Assembly (NCBI GenBank): GCA_002168105.2
Contig: NHCD02000016.1
Span: forward strand, 68,784-132,783
Origin: Phycisphaera sp. TMED24
Lineage (GTDB): Bacteria; Planctomycetota; Phycisphaerae; Phycisphaerales; SM1A02
Reading direction: 5' to 3'
DNA length: 64,000 bases
Below are positions 18,268 to 30,273 of the stretch, in pieces; position 1 is the stretch's first letter, and each line of letters opens with the position of its first letter. The notes beneath the pieces were generated by a model that saw only the letters and a program-made list of their open reading frames with translations, was not told the origin of the DNA and did no database searches. The position numbers were made by a program, and so were the translations under genes.

Positions 18268-20454
18268 ATGACCGAGCCCACCACCCGCTGCCCTTTTTTG
18301 AACCCCGCTTCTCACGCCACCGTCGGCTCCAGACCGAGCCAAAGTTGGTGGCCAGAGCAACTTCGCCTGGACATCCTGCATCAGCACCAGCCGGCCACGA
18401 GTCCTCTGCCTGATGATTTTGATTACGCCGCCGCCTTCGCCGCAGTGGATCTTGATGCGCTCAAGGCAGAGATCGTGGAGTTGATGACCACCTCTCAAGA
18501 TTGGTGGCCAGCGGACTGGGGGCACTACGGCCCCTTCTTTATCCGCATGGCCTGGCACAGTGCAGGCACGTATCGCATCCACGATGGTCGGGGTGGTTCA
18601 GCCGCAGGCATGCTCCGCTTTGCTCCACTGAACAGCTGGCCGGACAACACCAACTTGGACAAGGCCCGGCGGTTGTTGTGGCCGATCAAGAAAAAATATG
18701 GCCGGTCTCTCTCTTGGGCCGATTTGATGATCTTCACCGGAAATTGCGCGCTCGAGTCCATGGGATTCAAGACCTTCGGGTTTGCCGGAGGGCGCGAGGA
18801 TCTCTTCGCTCCCGAAGAAGATGTCGATTGGGGACCTGAGACCGAGTGGCTGGGCGACGAGCGTTACAGCGGTGATCGAGAGCTTGCCAATCCATTGGGT
18901 GCAGTCCAGATGGGCTTGATCTACGTCAACCCAGAGGGTCCCAATGGCAACCCCGACCCATTGGCTTCAGCCCGCGATATCCGTGAGACGTTTGGCCGCA
19001 TGGCCATGAACGACGAAGAGACCGTGGCCCTGGTGGCGGGGGGGCACACCTTTGGCAAAGCCCACGGCGCGGCCGATCCTGATCAACACATTGGTCGTGA
19101 GCCAGAAGGTGCCAGCATGGAGCAGATGGGACTTGGATGGAGCAATTCATTCGGTTCTGGCCGTGGTGGCGACACCATCACCAGTGGTCTTGAAGGGGCC
19201 TGGACGCCGAACCCCACCCAATGGGACAACGGCTACTTTGACACCCTCTTTGGACACGAATGGAAGCTCTCCAAGAGTCCCGCGGGCGCGATCCAGTGGG
19301 AGCCCGTTGATGAGGAGGGTGCGGTGGTCCGCGACGCCCACAGTCCTGAAGCATCCAATCGTCCGATGATGTTGACCACCGACATCGCGTTGCGGGAGGA
19401 CCCCATTTACGCGTCAATCTCAAAGCGCTTCCATGAGAATCCCGACGCCTTTGCTGAGGCCTTTGCCAAGGCGTGGTTCAAATTGACCCACCGCGATATG
19501 GGCCCGGAGGCTCGTTATGTCGGATCCCACGTACCAAACGAAACGCAAATCTGGCAGGATGTCGTCCCACCCTGCGACCATCCTTTGGTTGATGATGCGT
19601 CAATTGCTGAACTCAAGCGCAGTGTCTTGGCCAGCGGGCTGTCGGTCGGCCGTTTGGTGCTGACCGCTTGGGCATCTGCCTCTTCGTATCGCGTGACGGA
19701 CCACCGCGGAGGTGCCAATGGCGCCCGGGTTCGTTTGGAGCCGCAACGGTCATGGGCCGTGAACGAGCCCGAATCTTTGGCGGACGCACTGGACACTCTG
19801 GAAGGCATCAGAACGGCATTCAACGCCGGTCGCAGCGATGGCATTCAGATTTCGCTGGCCGACCTCATCGTGTTGGCAGGCAGTGCCGCGGTCGAAGCCT
19901 CTGCGTCAGCCGCCGGACATTCAATCGTGGTGCCGTTCCGTCCTGGTCGAACCGATGCCACGGCCGAGCAAACGGATGCTGATTCCTTCGCTCCTTTGGA
20001 ATCCCATGCCGATGGGTTCCGCAATTACGTGGCCCAGGAGGCGGCCGACCGAACGGAGGCTCGATTGGTGGACAAGGCCCACCTGCTCGGCTTGACCGCA
20101 CCGCAGATGACTGCCCTGGTTGGCGGAATGCGTGTGTTGGGTGCGACGGCCAACGAGTCGTCGCTGGGTGTCTTGACTGACCACGTTGGCACGTTGACCA
20201 ACGATTTCTTTGTCAATGTTCTTGATCCAGAGTTGCAATGGTCGGTGTCGCCTCGTTGCGAACACTTCTACGAAGCCCGGGACCGATCCAACACGATGCG
20301 CTGGACCGGTTCGGCGGTGGACCTGGTGTTTGGATCCAATTCTCAACTCCGCGCCATCAGCGAGGTGTACGCTTCTGACGATGGCGTTGATCTGTTCGTC
20401 CGTGATTTTGTGGCCGCTTGGGACCACGTGATGAATCTCGGTCGGTTTGACTGA
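18268..20454 (+). CDS. katG: Bifunctional catalase-peroxidase
   Basis: [56 protein letters not shown], second non-catalytic domain. Start at ATG 18268 ([10 protein letters not shown]). Confidence 0.97.
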   Translation: MTEPTTRCPFLNPASHATVGSRPSQSWWPEQLRLDILHQHQPATSPLPDDFDYAAAFAAVDLDALKAEIVELMTTSQDWWPADWGHYGPFFIRMAWHSAGTYRIHDGRGGSAAGMLRFAPLNSWPDNTNLDKARRLLWPIKKKYGRSLSWADLMIFTGNCALESMGFKTFGFAGGREDLFAPEEDVDWGPETEWLGDERYSGDRELANPLGAVQMGLIYVNPEGPNGNPDPLASARDIRETFGRMAMNDEETVALVAGGHTFGKAHGAADPDQHIGREPEGASMEQMGLGWSNSFGSGRGGDTITSGLEGAWTPNPTQWDNGYFDTLFGHEWKLSKSPAGAIQWEPVDEEGAVVRDAHSPEASNRPMMLTTDIALREDPIYASISKRFHENPDAFAEAFAKAWFKLTHRDMGPEARYVGSHVPNETQIWQDVVPPCDHPLVDDASIAELKRSVLASGLSVGRLVLTAWASASSYRVTDHRGGANGARVRLEPQRSWAVNEPESLADALDTLEGIRTAFNAGRSDGIQISLADLIVLAGSAAVEASASAAGHSIVVPFRPGRTDATAEQTDADSFAPLESHADGFRNYVAQEAADRTEARLVDKAHLLGLTAPQMTALVGGMRVLGATANESSLGVLTDHVGTLTNDFFVNVLDPELQWSVSPRCEHFYEARDRSNTMRWTGSAVDLVFGSNSQLRAISEVYASDDGVDLFVRDFVAAWDHVMNLGRFD

Positions 20455-20463
20455 GGGTTCTCT

Positions 20464-21150
20464 TCAACGACCCAGAAACTCTTTGGTTTTGGAGGCCACC
20501 CAGAGGAACTCCCGGGCAATCTGAGCGCTTCTCTCGTCGTAGGTTGACGATTCGGACTCCGTGCCGTCGGAAACCTTTGGATCCACAAAAGGAATCGCAA
20601 AGCGGTCGGTCGCGCCCGGTACCGTAGGACATTTTTTGTCGGCGTCATTGCACACCATTACGGCAAAGAAATCTTTGGTCGGATTGGGCGCACTGGACCA
20701 GGGCTTTGAGAAGCAGGTTTGGGTTGGCGTGCCCTTGCCCATGGACACGTGATAGATCGGATTGCTATTGCTGGTGGTCTGGTTGATCTCAAATCCCGCA
20801 CGACGCAGTGAGGCCACCGCCCGCGGATTCATGGCGGTGGACTCGGTGCCCCCGGACCATGTGGTCATGGGAAGTTGCAGACTCTCCGCTGCTGCTTTCA
20901 TCCAGAGTTGTGACATGTGGCTGCGCCGGCTGTTGTGCGTGCAAACAAAAGTGACATCAACGGTGCTAGTGCCATCCCGAAGCTGACCAGCCAGTGCTTC
21001 TGCCAGTGGCTCGAGGACGGCCCTTCGCGCAGCGTCGATTTGATCAAACTCCATTTGTCGATCAAGCAGGTACCGCTCTAGTTTGGGGGAGAGGTCTGCG
21101 TGGGTGACTGAGGCTGAGATCACTAAGACAAGAGTGGTGAGGTATTTCAT
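20464..21150 (-). CDS. Predicted exported low-molecular-weight phosphatase/arsenate-reductase-fold protein
   Basis: Signal peptide MKYLTTLVLVISASVTHA; VTFVCTHNSRRSHMSQLWM (CxxNxxRS P-loop); VMVCNDADKKCPTVPG; DERSAQIAREFLW. Confidence 0.82.
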   Translation of the reverse strand: MKYLTTLVLVISASVTHADLSPKLERYLLDRQMEFDQIDAARRAVLEPLAEALAGQLRDGTSTVDVTFVCTHNSRRSHMSQLWMKAAAESLQLPMTTWSGGTESTAMNPRAVASLRRAGFEINQTTSNSNPIYHVSMGKGTPTQTCFSKPWSSAPNPTKDFFAVMVCNDADKKCPTVPGATDRFAIPFVDPKVSDGTESESSTYDERSAQIAREFLWVASKTKEFLGR

Positions 21151-21255
21151 GGATGCTCCAGAGTTCGGTTCGTCAAAGTACAAGGGCTGATTCCGTCGAG
21201 CATCTTTTGTATTCAGGATAGATAAAGATTCGTTCTGGACGTTCCGTGCCTACTA

Positions 21256-21882
21256 TTGGTGATGATCATCAAAAAGAAGCTGACCCTGACCGCTTTGGCG
21301 GCGTGCATTCTTTCACCGGCCGCATGCATGCGGGTAGAGAACGGAACGCTCTTCATGTCTGAAGCTCAGCGCCCCGAGGGATGGCCCCAAATTACTCCCG
21401 TTGGCGAAGTTGAAGTGAAGGAACGTCCTGCTTTTCGCGTGGCGGTTGCCGAAGCTTCCACCGGATCTGATGGTGAAGGTCGCCTCTTTGGCACCTTGTT
21501 TCGACATATTCAAGATCGAGACATTCCAATGACGGCGCCAGTCACCATGACCCGTTCCTCCCAAGGCCAAATGGAGAGCATGGGGTTCTTGTACGAGAAT
21601 CTCGAGGTCGGCTCTGTTGGCGCCGCTGGAGGGGCTGAGGTCCGAGACCGACCATCGGCCACCGTGGTGTCCACCGGTCTGCGTGGAGGCTACAGCGCCA
21701 AGTCATACGCCAATGGCTTGGTAAGACTGAAGAGTTTTTTGCAGCAGCGAGGCAACCTCCAGCCGATTGGTGAACCGGTCTACATGGGCTACAACAGTCC
21801 AATTGTGCCAGGCTTTTTGAAATACGCTGAGTTGCAGATCGAGGTGGACGCTCAGCCTCACACCGAATTGCCTGCCAAGTAA
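21256..21882 (+). CDS. SOUL heme-binding family lipoprotein
   Basis: ILSPAAC lipobox-like; RLFGTLFRHIQDRDIPMTAPVTM (SOUL motif); GLRGGYSAKSYANGLVRLKSFL. Confidence 0.85.
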   Translation: MVMIIKKKLTLTALAACILSPAACMRVENGTLFMSEAQRPEGWPQITPVGEVEVKERPAFRVAVAEASTGSDGEGRLFGTLFRHIQDRDIPMTAPVTMTRSSQGQMESMGFLYENLEVGSVGAAGGAEVRDRPSATVVSTGLRGGYSAKSYANGLVRLKSFLQQRGNLQPIGEPVYMGYNSPIVPGFLKYAELQIEVDAQPHTELPAK

Positions 21883-23081
21883 CCGCTGGCCCATGCCCAT
21901 TGGAAGTTGAATCCGCCGATACGACCGTCGACATCCAAGATTTCTCCACAGAGGAAGAGTCCATCGGTCACCGTTGATTCCATCGATTGCCAGCGGATCT
22001 CAGACAAAGGAACGCCGCCCATGGTGACTTCGGCATGGTGCCATCCGCGATCTCCTTCAAATCGGAGCGGGGCCTCGTGCATATAAGTTCGGACGGCCAG
22101 CCGCTGAGACTTGGTCAATTGGGCGCAGGTTGTTTGTCCCGGGGCTTCGGACAGGTCCAAGATGGCTGCGGCCAGTCGGTCAGGGAAGAAATCACGAAGC
22201 CAGGCCTGAATGGTTCTCCCCCCCGCGTTTCTGATGGAGGCATCGGTCTCCTCGATGCTCTGCGTTGGACAGAGGTTCGCAAGGACCCGAACCTCATGAT
22301 CGTCCTCAAAAGCATCGCGCCAAGCGTGACTGACGTCCAGTGCGGCAGGTCCAGAGATGCCAAAGTGCGTTAAGAGGAGGTCGCCTTCGGTGTAGGCCAA
22401 GCGCTTTCCGGATCGTGCCACCACGGTCAAACTGGCGGGAAGAGCGACACCGGCCACTTCTCGGAAGGCATGGCCACCCGGAAGGACGAGTGGAACCAAG
22501 GCAGGGAAAATGCGATCACTCGTCGTGTGTCCGAAGGACTCGGCAATCGTGTACCCGAGGCCGTCTGAACCGCTTTTTGGAAGGGCTCGGCCCCCGGTAG
22601 CCAAGATAATTCGCTGAGCTTGCACGGATGTCGATTCGGTTTGGAGTTCAAACCCTGCTTCAGTTCGGATGGCTTCGAGGACACGGCGGGGGTGTTCAAG
22701 ACGCACTCCGGATTGTTCAGCCGCGTGCAGCAAGGCGTCCAAAACAGTTCGAGCGCGGTTGGTGGTGGGGAAGAGCTTCCCAGTGGCTTCTTGCTTGAGG
22801 AATACGCCTTCGCGTTTAAAAAAGTCGATGGTGTCTTGGACGGTATAGCTGCGGAGAACATTTCTGACCACAGGTTTGGAACTGGCGTGGTAATCCCGTT
22901 CGGTCACCTCATGGTGGGTCACGTTGCATCGGCCTCCGCCGGCGACCAAGATTTTGGTGCCGACCTTCTTCGCGCCATCGAGCAGCAAGACATCCCGGCC
23001 ACGGCGAGCCGCGTGGATGGCGGCAAAGAGACCGGCTGCACCTGCTCCGATCACCACAACATCGGCTTGGCTTGACGACAT
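21858..23081 (-). CDS. NAD(P)/FAD-dependent oxidoreductase, HI0933/BaiN-like
   Basis: VVVIGAGAAGLFAAIHAARRGRDVLLLDGAKKVGTKILVAGGGRCNVTH; C-terminal GLFLCGEILDVDGRIGGFNFQWAWASG. Confidence 0.93.
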   Translation of the reverse strand: MSSSQADVVVIGAGAAGLFAAIHAARRGRDVLLLDGAKKVGTKILVAGGGRCNVTHHEVTERDYHASSKPVVRNVLRSYTVQDTIDFFKREGVFLKQEATGKLFPTTNRARTVLDALLHAAEQSGVRLEHPRRVLEAIRTEAGFELQTESTSVQAQRIILATGGRALPKSGSDGLGYTIAESFGHTTSDRIFPALVPLVLPGGHAFREVAGVALPASLTVVARSGKRLAYTEGDLLLTHFGISGPAALDVSHAWRDAFEDDHEVRVLANLCPTQSIEETDASIRNAGGRTIQAWLRDFFPDRLAAAILDLSEAPGQTTCAQLTKSQRLAVRTYMHEAPLRFEGDRGWHHAEVTMGGVPLSEIRWQSMESTVTDGLFLCGEILDVDGRIGGFNFQWAWASGYLAGNSV

Positions 23082-23083
23082 CT

Positions 23084-23888
23084 TTAAAAGCGCCGCCGCG
23101 GCGTCCGCAGGACAGCACGGACTGGCCAGTGATCGCTGGCCGGTCTACCTTCTCCTGTTTGCACGAAGTCGACTTTTCCAGAAATGACATCCAATTCACG
23201 GGTGAGGATGAAATCGATACGACGCCCGCTTTGGTTCTCCGCGTCCCATCCGTTCCAGGTTCCGCTTTCCGACTCACGCAGCGCATCGGCCATGCCGAGG
23301 GTCAAGATGGGAGGGGTTCCTGGGGTCGTGTTGAGGTCCCCCAGAACGATGACAGGTTCATGGCCCATGTCTTTCGGGCGTTGCTCAACTTTTTGACGGA
23401 TCAATCGGGCTGATTTTAATCGTGCCGTTGAGCCACGATGGTCAAAATGCGTGTTCATCACCCATACGGCCTTTGGTTCCCCTTTCCCAATCCGCTCGAA
23501 CCTTCCCCATGTGCAAATCCGGGGAAGACTGCTGTCCCAACTTTTTGAACCAGGTTTGTTTGGTTTTGTTGAAAGCCACATCGTCCCATGGTGGGAGTCA
23601 TCGACCCGCCATCGGTCTTGACGATAAAGAAGGGGGGCGCTCTCTCCCTTTCCTTCTTCCGCTTCTCGGGTTCGGGAGATGAGGTTGTAGTCGGAAAGTT
23701 TTGGTTTGAGATCAGCAAGTTGGGAGGGCAAAACTTCTTGGAGGCCAATGAAATCGGCTCTGCTCTGAGCCAAATACGTCTCGACCGTATCTTTGCGATG
23801 CACCCAGGCGTTTTTTCCATCGGAAGGGTTGTCGTATCGAATGTTGAATGAGACGACTTCTACAGCAGAAAGCAACATGAGCAGCATG
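23084..23888 (-). CDS. Endonuclease/exonuclease/phosphatase family protein, exported
   Basis: From MLLMLLSAVEVVSFNIRYDNPSDGKNAWVHRKDTVETYLAQSRADFIGLQEVL; VLGDLNTTPG; RRIDFILT; SDHWPVRAVL. Confidence 0.9.
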
Positions 23889-23928
23889 GAAAAAATCCTA
23901 GCGGCGCCCGCCGCGTTAGATTGCGCTC

Positions 23929-24744
23929 GTGGCCAAGAATCGAAAAATTCAGCGGATCTTCTTCCCCCTCTCTCTGATTGTCCTTGGCGGCTTGGCTTTG
24001 TGGCAACACTTTGCCCACCTGCTTGATGCTGGCCTAGAGGCCGGGGGCGGGCGGGCTTTGGAAGCACAAGTGATGGTGTCGGGGTCTCGGCTCAACCCCT
24101 TGAAGCCGTCTTATGGCGTTGAATTTGTATCAGCGAAGATTCAGTCTGATGATGCCGCTTTCTTCTCGGCCACCAACCTGGAGTGCCATACATCTTGGGG
24201 AAAGCTTCTCGGCGAGTCACTCACGGTTGAGTCCGTACAGATCAAGGAGTTGGCTTTCGATGTGGTCTCGAAGAATGGGCGGTGGAATATCGAAGGCCTG
24301 GGGGGCACCGGAGATTCATCGCAACAGGATTCCTCAGGCTCGACGGCTTGGCGTTTGGAGCGTCTCGAGATTGGCAAAGTCGAACTTCGTGTGCATGTTG
24401 GTGCCCACGTTTCGGTCCATGCCCTTCAAGATCTTGTCTTCATGGACCTCGGCTCTTCCAGGGAAGGATTTTCTGTGGAAGAACTCACCCGGATTGTGGT
24501 CGGCCTCGTTTTTGATCAGTTGGCCAGGCTGATCGGTGGACCATTGCCACAAGAAGTCCTTTCTGCAGCCGCCTTGGATCTGCTGCCCCAGTCTTTGGAG
24601 TACGAATTGACATCGCAGAAGGAGGAATTGGAAAGGAAGCTGGACCGTGAACTTGACCGTATCCAGCGTGACCTTGGCCGTATCCCTGGCAAACTTGGTG
24701 GGGACTTGGACCGTCTGATGCCTCTCTTGCCCCGCAAGGACTGA
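23929..24744 (+). CDS. AsmA-like fold protein, one N-terminal TM
   Basis: GTG start; TM FFPLSLIVLGGLALWQHF; beta-rich middle (VESVQIKELAFDVVSKNGRWNIEGL); charged C-terminal helix KEELERKLDRELDRIQRDLGRI. Confidence 0.55.
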   Translation: MAKNRKIQRIFFPLSLIVLGGLALWQHFAHLLDAGLEAGGGRALEAQVMVSGSRLNPLKPSYGVEFVSAKIQSDDAAFFSATNLECHTSWGKLLGESLTVESVQIKELAFDVVSKNGRWNIEGLGGTGDSSQQDSSGSTAWRLERLEIGKVELRVHVGAHVSVHALQDLVFMDLGSSREGFSVEELTRIVVGLVFDQLARLIGGPLPQEVLSAAALDLLPQSLEYELTSQKEELERKLDRELDRIQRDLGRIPGKLGGDLDRLMPLLPRKD

Positions 24745-24786
24745 TTTGCACTCAAGTTCAATGGCCCGGCGGGCCGATTTGGCGAT

Positions 24787-25653
24787 GTGCGTCACGCTCC
24801 GATGACATTGCTGGCTTTGGCCGGGGCTTCCTGTCTTGCAGGGGCGATCGCCTCTGGAGATCTCCGCCCTCTGGATGAGGCCCAGGCTCTTCGGGCAGAA
24901 TCTGCTCGACGCTTGGAATCCGCCAATTTGGCCCGAGACCGAGCAGCCAGCCGTCTTCACGATCTGGAAGCTCTTCACGCTGGCCAGCCCGTTCCCGCTG
25001 GTCGGCTTGAGGATCTCCGTTCGGTTGTCTTGGATGTCGCATCCACCGGCACTGGCTTCGGTGTGCGATGGACCCATCCATTGCTTGAACTGCCTAGCCC
25101 TTCCGAGGCCCCCGCAGGCTTTGCCGAGGCCCCGTCGCGACCATCATGGCATGTGATTGACCCGTCTCACCGTGGTCCAGTGGCCGCGTTTGGGCTGACG
25201 TTGATCTTTGCCAGCGTACTTTCGGGTGGGGGCGACAGAAAAATTCATGCTTCCTCGCCAGATTTGGACGATACCCTTCCCCAGAATTGTCGTACTCACG
25301 GAGAGTCTCAGATGCCTGCTACCGCCGTTCTGGCCCCCAATTCGCCCAGCCAATCCCAAGAATTCGAGTGGATGCCAACGCCAGTTGATGCACTCGAGTC
25401 ATCTCTAGCTGTCGCAAGCATCGATGACGAAGATGAAGGTGATTTGTTTTACTTCGATGATGAAGACGATGACCAGGATGAAGACGAGGACGACGGCTTC
25501 TTCTTTGATGACGACGAAGAAGATGATGAAAAAGAGGATGATGAAGACGGTCTGGAGTCGGGTGGCGACGATACGTCTGATGACGAAGACGACGATGAAG
25601 AGGAGTCCGGCTTCGGGAACGATGACGATGAGGAGTATGAGTTCGAAGATTGA
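24787..25653 (+). CDS. Hypothetical membrane protein with a highly acidic Asp/Glu tail
   Basis: Signal/TM at N-terminus, second TM GPVAAFGLTLIFASVLSGGG, C-terminal 75 or so residues almost all D/E. GTG start. Confidence 0.6.
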   Translation: MRHAPMTLLALAGASCLAGAIASGDLRPLDEAQALRAESARRLESANLARDRAASRLHDLEALHAGQPVPAGRLEDLRSVVLDVASTGTGFGVRWTHPLLELPSPSEAPAGFAEAPSRPSWHVIDPSHRGPVAAFGLTLIFASVLSGGGDRKIHASSPDLDDTLPQNCRTHGESQMPATAVLAPNSPSQSQEFEWMPTPVDALESSLAVASIDDEDEGDLFYFDDEDDDQDEDEDDGFFFDDDEEDDEKEDDEDGLESGGDDTSDDEDDDEEESGFGNDDDEEYEFED

Positions 25654-25752
25654 ACTCTTTTTCCTTCCTTCGTTTGTTTTAAACCCTCATCGGTTGTAGA
25701 ACTTTTCCGTCACCTGGGGCTTTTCGTTGTTTGCGATGTCAGACTGACTCAC

Positions 25753-26451
25753 TTGAGTCGGACTTTCTATCTTCCCGCCCGTTTCACCCGACTTCCGGAG
25801 GTCCCTCTTCGGGTTCGTGTACGTGGAAGCTTCCCAAGGGTTCCCCTCTTGGCGGTCGTTGGCTCTCGCCGTCCCACCAAGAGCGCTTTGGCTTCGGTGC
25901 CCTGGATCATTGACGCTGCGGTCTCGTCCGGATGGGGTGTGGTCAGTGGAGGGGCCAGAGGGATTGATGCTCGGGCCCATCATGAGTGCCTTTCTCGCCG
26001 CGGCGTGACGGTGGCTGTGTTGGGCAGTGGGCTGTCTCGGTTGTACCCCCCTGAGCATTCGAATTTGTTTGGGAAGATTGTTGAGCAAGGAGGGTGCTTG
26101 CTCAGTGAATACGAAGACGATGCTCCTCCTCGTCCTTGGAGATTTCCACAACGCAATCGGCTAATTTCTGCACTTTCCGAAGCAGTAATGGTGGTGCAGG
26201 CCGCGGAAAAGTCCGGCGGGCTGGTGACCGCCAGGATTGCAGCGGAGGTTCACGGGAAGGACGTGTTGGCTGTGCCTGGATCGGTAGGCTCGCCGGAGTG
26301 GGCTGGATCCAATCGGCTGCTCAGAGACGGGGCCTTGCTGGTGGCGGATCAAGGGGATCTTCTGGCGGCCCTGTCTTTGCTTCAGTCATCAACTGAGGCG
26401 AATCCCCAGCAGGATGAGGAGGACGCCGGTTCCAGTCAGAAAGACATTTGA
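25753..26451 (+). CDS. dprA: DprA-like DNA-processing protein (short form)
   Basis: LLAVVGSRRPTKSALA, GWGVVSGGARGIDARAHHECLSRRGVTVAVLGSGLSRLYPPEH, RFPQRNRLISALSEAVMVVQAAEKSGGLVTARIAAEVHGKDVLAVPG. Confidence 0.93.
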   Translation: MSRTFYLPARFTRLPEVPLRVRVRGSFPRVPLLAVVGSRRPTKSALASVPWIIDAAVSSGWGVVSGGARGIDARAHHECLSRRGVTVAVLGSGLSRLYPPEHSNLFGKIVEQGGCLLSEYEDDAPPRPWRFPQRNRLISALSEAVMVVQAAEKSGGLVTARIAAEVHGKDVLAVPGSVGSPEWAGSNRLLRDGALLVADQGDLLAALSLLQSSTEANPQQDEEDAGSSQKDI

Positions 26452-28104
26452 ACCGGTGTGGACTGAGCGTTGGCTGATCTTCGCTGAAGGTTCGTTGGGA
26501 TCGCTTGCGTTCGCAAGCCGATCATTGGCCCTTTGAAGCGAGGACTGTGCGTTCGTCCCGTGGAGATTTGTGGAGGTGTGATCTTCTGGTGGGGTTGGGT
26601 GAAGGACGCGTCCGTCTCCTTGCGAGGCACGGGGCCTCTCGCGGACCGCCTCGGCCAGGATCGACTCATGAAGACGCTTTGCGTCGATGTTTGACTTAAC
26701 ATCTTTGACCATGATCGCAAAGGTCAAATGCTGGCCATCGTCTTGATCAATTCGGCCGGCCAGAGTTGAGGCTCCACTGATGTAACCCGACTTGCCCCGA
26801 ACCAAGCAGTGGTCAAAGGACTTGCTTTCGAAACGATTGGCCAATGTTCCTGACGCACGGCCTTCCGCCAACGTTTGGAGCCACTCTTGGTGCCAGTCTC
26901 GGGTGGCAGCTTTTGTCAGGATCTGAGCAAGAGTTCGTGCAGTGAGCCGGTTGTTGTGCGAGAGCCCGGAACCATCGTCTATGACATCTCCAGCGGAAGT
27001 CGAACCGGGAAAAAGACTCGACAGAGTAGCGAGCAGTCGCTCCCCGGCCGTCCTACGGTCAGCACCGGAGGCCAGCCATGTTCCATCTCCACCAAGATGT
27101 CGGTCCAGCGATTTGAGCAGGCATTCGGCGTAGAGATTTCGACTTTCGGTGTTGCAATGTTTGATGACCCGAAAGAGCGGTGTGTTGATGGTTGCACTTG
27201 CAATGGGTCTCCCCTTCGGAGCCCCCTTACCGGCTTGTACGGAGGAAACCTGAAGGACGGAAACGCCGTCCATCCTCAGCGTGGTCGCGAGGAGCTCGGC
27301 TGACCATCGTGCGGGATCATGGACCGGAGATTCCAAGACGTGGTGATGTCGACAGACCCCAAAAGCGCGGAACTCATTTCGTCCGGGGTAGCGATCAAAG
27401 CCGACCGCGTCTTTGTTGGTGGTTGTCTTGAGATCACGAAATTCTTCTCGCACCGAAATGATCTGCTTCGCTTCGGGGGGGTAGAGCTCCAGTTTGGGCT
27501 TGCTTGATTTTGGGTGCAGTTCCAAGCGGACCAGGTTTCCGGCAAAGTTCAGTGCCGCAGATTCACATCGGTACGATTTGGAGAACTGCTCTTTCGGCCA
27601 GTTCGGGTGGTACCGAGGACCTTGGAAATAGCCTTCGTCGTACTCCAGTCGTACCACGTTGGTGATTCCAGCGCGTCTGATTTCAGTTGCCAGTTGTGAC
27701 AAAAGAGTGCTGGGGATCCGGCTGTCGTCCAGTGGTCCGGGGTCGCCCATCATGGGGTCTCCCACGCCAACCCAACGCAACACGGCGCCTTCATCAGTTT
27801 GGTGCGCCCACACTTTGGTCTGGTAAAGGGCCGGAAGGTGTTCAAAAGCTGCGGCCGTCGTCAGCAGTTTCATGGTGCTGGCGGGCTTCATCGGCTGGCT
27901 GGCATTGTGTTCGGAAAGGGGGGCGCCTTCCGAATTGAGAATGCACCAAGTCACGCTGCTCAGAGCAATCGGCGAATTTTGCACGACGCGCTTGAGGCGG
28001 ACGTCCAGATCCGATGCGGCTTGGATGCTTGTGCATGCCCAAAGCATGAGTGTAAAGCTCGCTGAGATGCGACTTTCACGAAATCGTTGTGAAGCAATTC
28101 CCAT
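26389..28104 (-). CDS. dacB: D-alanyl-D-alanine carboxypeptidase, S13 (PBP4/DacB) family
   Basis: KPASTMKLLTTAAAFE (SxxK), DDGSGLSHNNRLT (SxN), VRGKSGYISGASTLAG (KSG). Confidence 0.92.
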   Translation of the reverse strand: MGIASQRFRESRISASFTLMLWACTSIQAASDLDVRLKRVVQNSPIALSSVTWCILNSEGAPLSEHNASQPMKPASTMKLLTTAAAFEHLPALYQTKVWAHQTDEGAVLRWVGVGDPMMGDPGPLDDSRIPSTLLSQLATEIRRAGITNVVRLEYDEGYFQGPRYHPNWPKEQFSKSYRCESAALNFAGNLVRLELHPKSSKPKLELYPPEAKQIISVREEFRDLKTTTNKDAVGFDRYPGRNEFRAFGVCRHHHVLESPVHDPARWSAELLATTLRMDGVSVLQVSSVQAGKGAPKGRPIASATINTPLFRVIKHCNTESRNLYAECLLKSLDRHLGGDGTWLASGADRRTAGERLLATLSSLFPGSTSAGDVIDDGSGLSHNNRLTARTLAQILTKAATRDWHQEWLQTLAEGRASGTLANRFESKSFDHCLVRGKSGYISGASTLAGRIDQDDGQHLTFAIMVKDVKSNIDAKRLHESILAEAVRERPRASQGDGRVLHPTPPEDHTSTNLHGTNAQSSLQRANDRLANASDPNEPSAKISQRSVHTGSNVFLTGTGVLLILLGIRLS

Positions 28105-28162
28105 GACGTTTCATCGGCAAAATCCTCCGGAATCGGTGAGTTCAAAGGTGCTTTGCTCATGA

Positions 28163-30226
<2,064 letters not shown>

Positions 30227-30273
30227 GGGTCGCGCCAAAGCGCTCATATCGAAGCGCTGTGGGTCTGAAAGAT

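Noticed and set aside
25424-25699. 91-aa ORF MTKMKVICFTSMMKTMTRMKT...
   Set aside because: Frame-shifted shadow of the Asp/Glu-rich tail (GAT/GAC read out of frame).
30237-30260. AAGCGCT repeated on either side of catatcg between ligA and purC
   Set aside because: Six-base palindromes only; weak stem with no T tract, insufficient for a terminator call.
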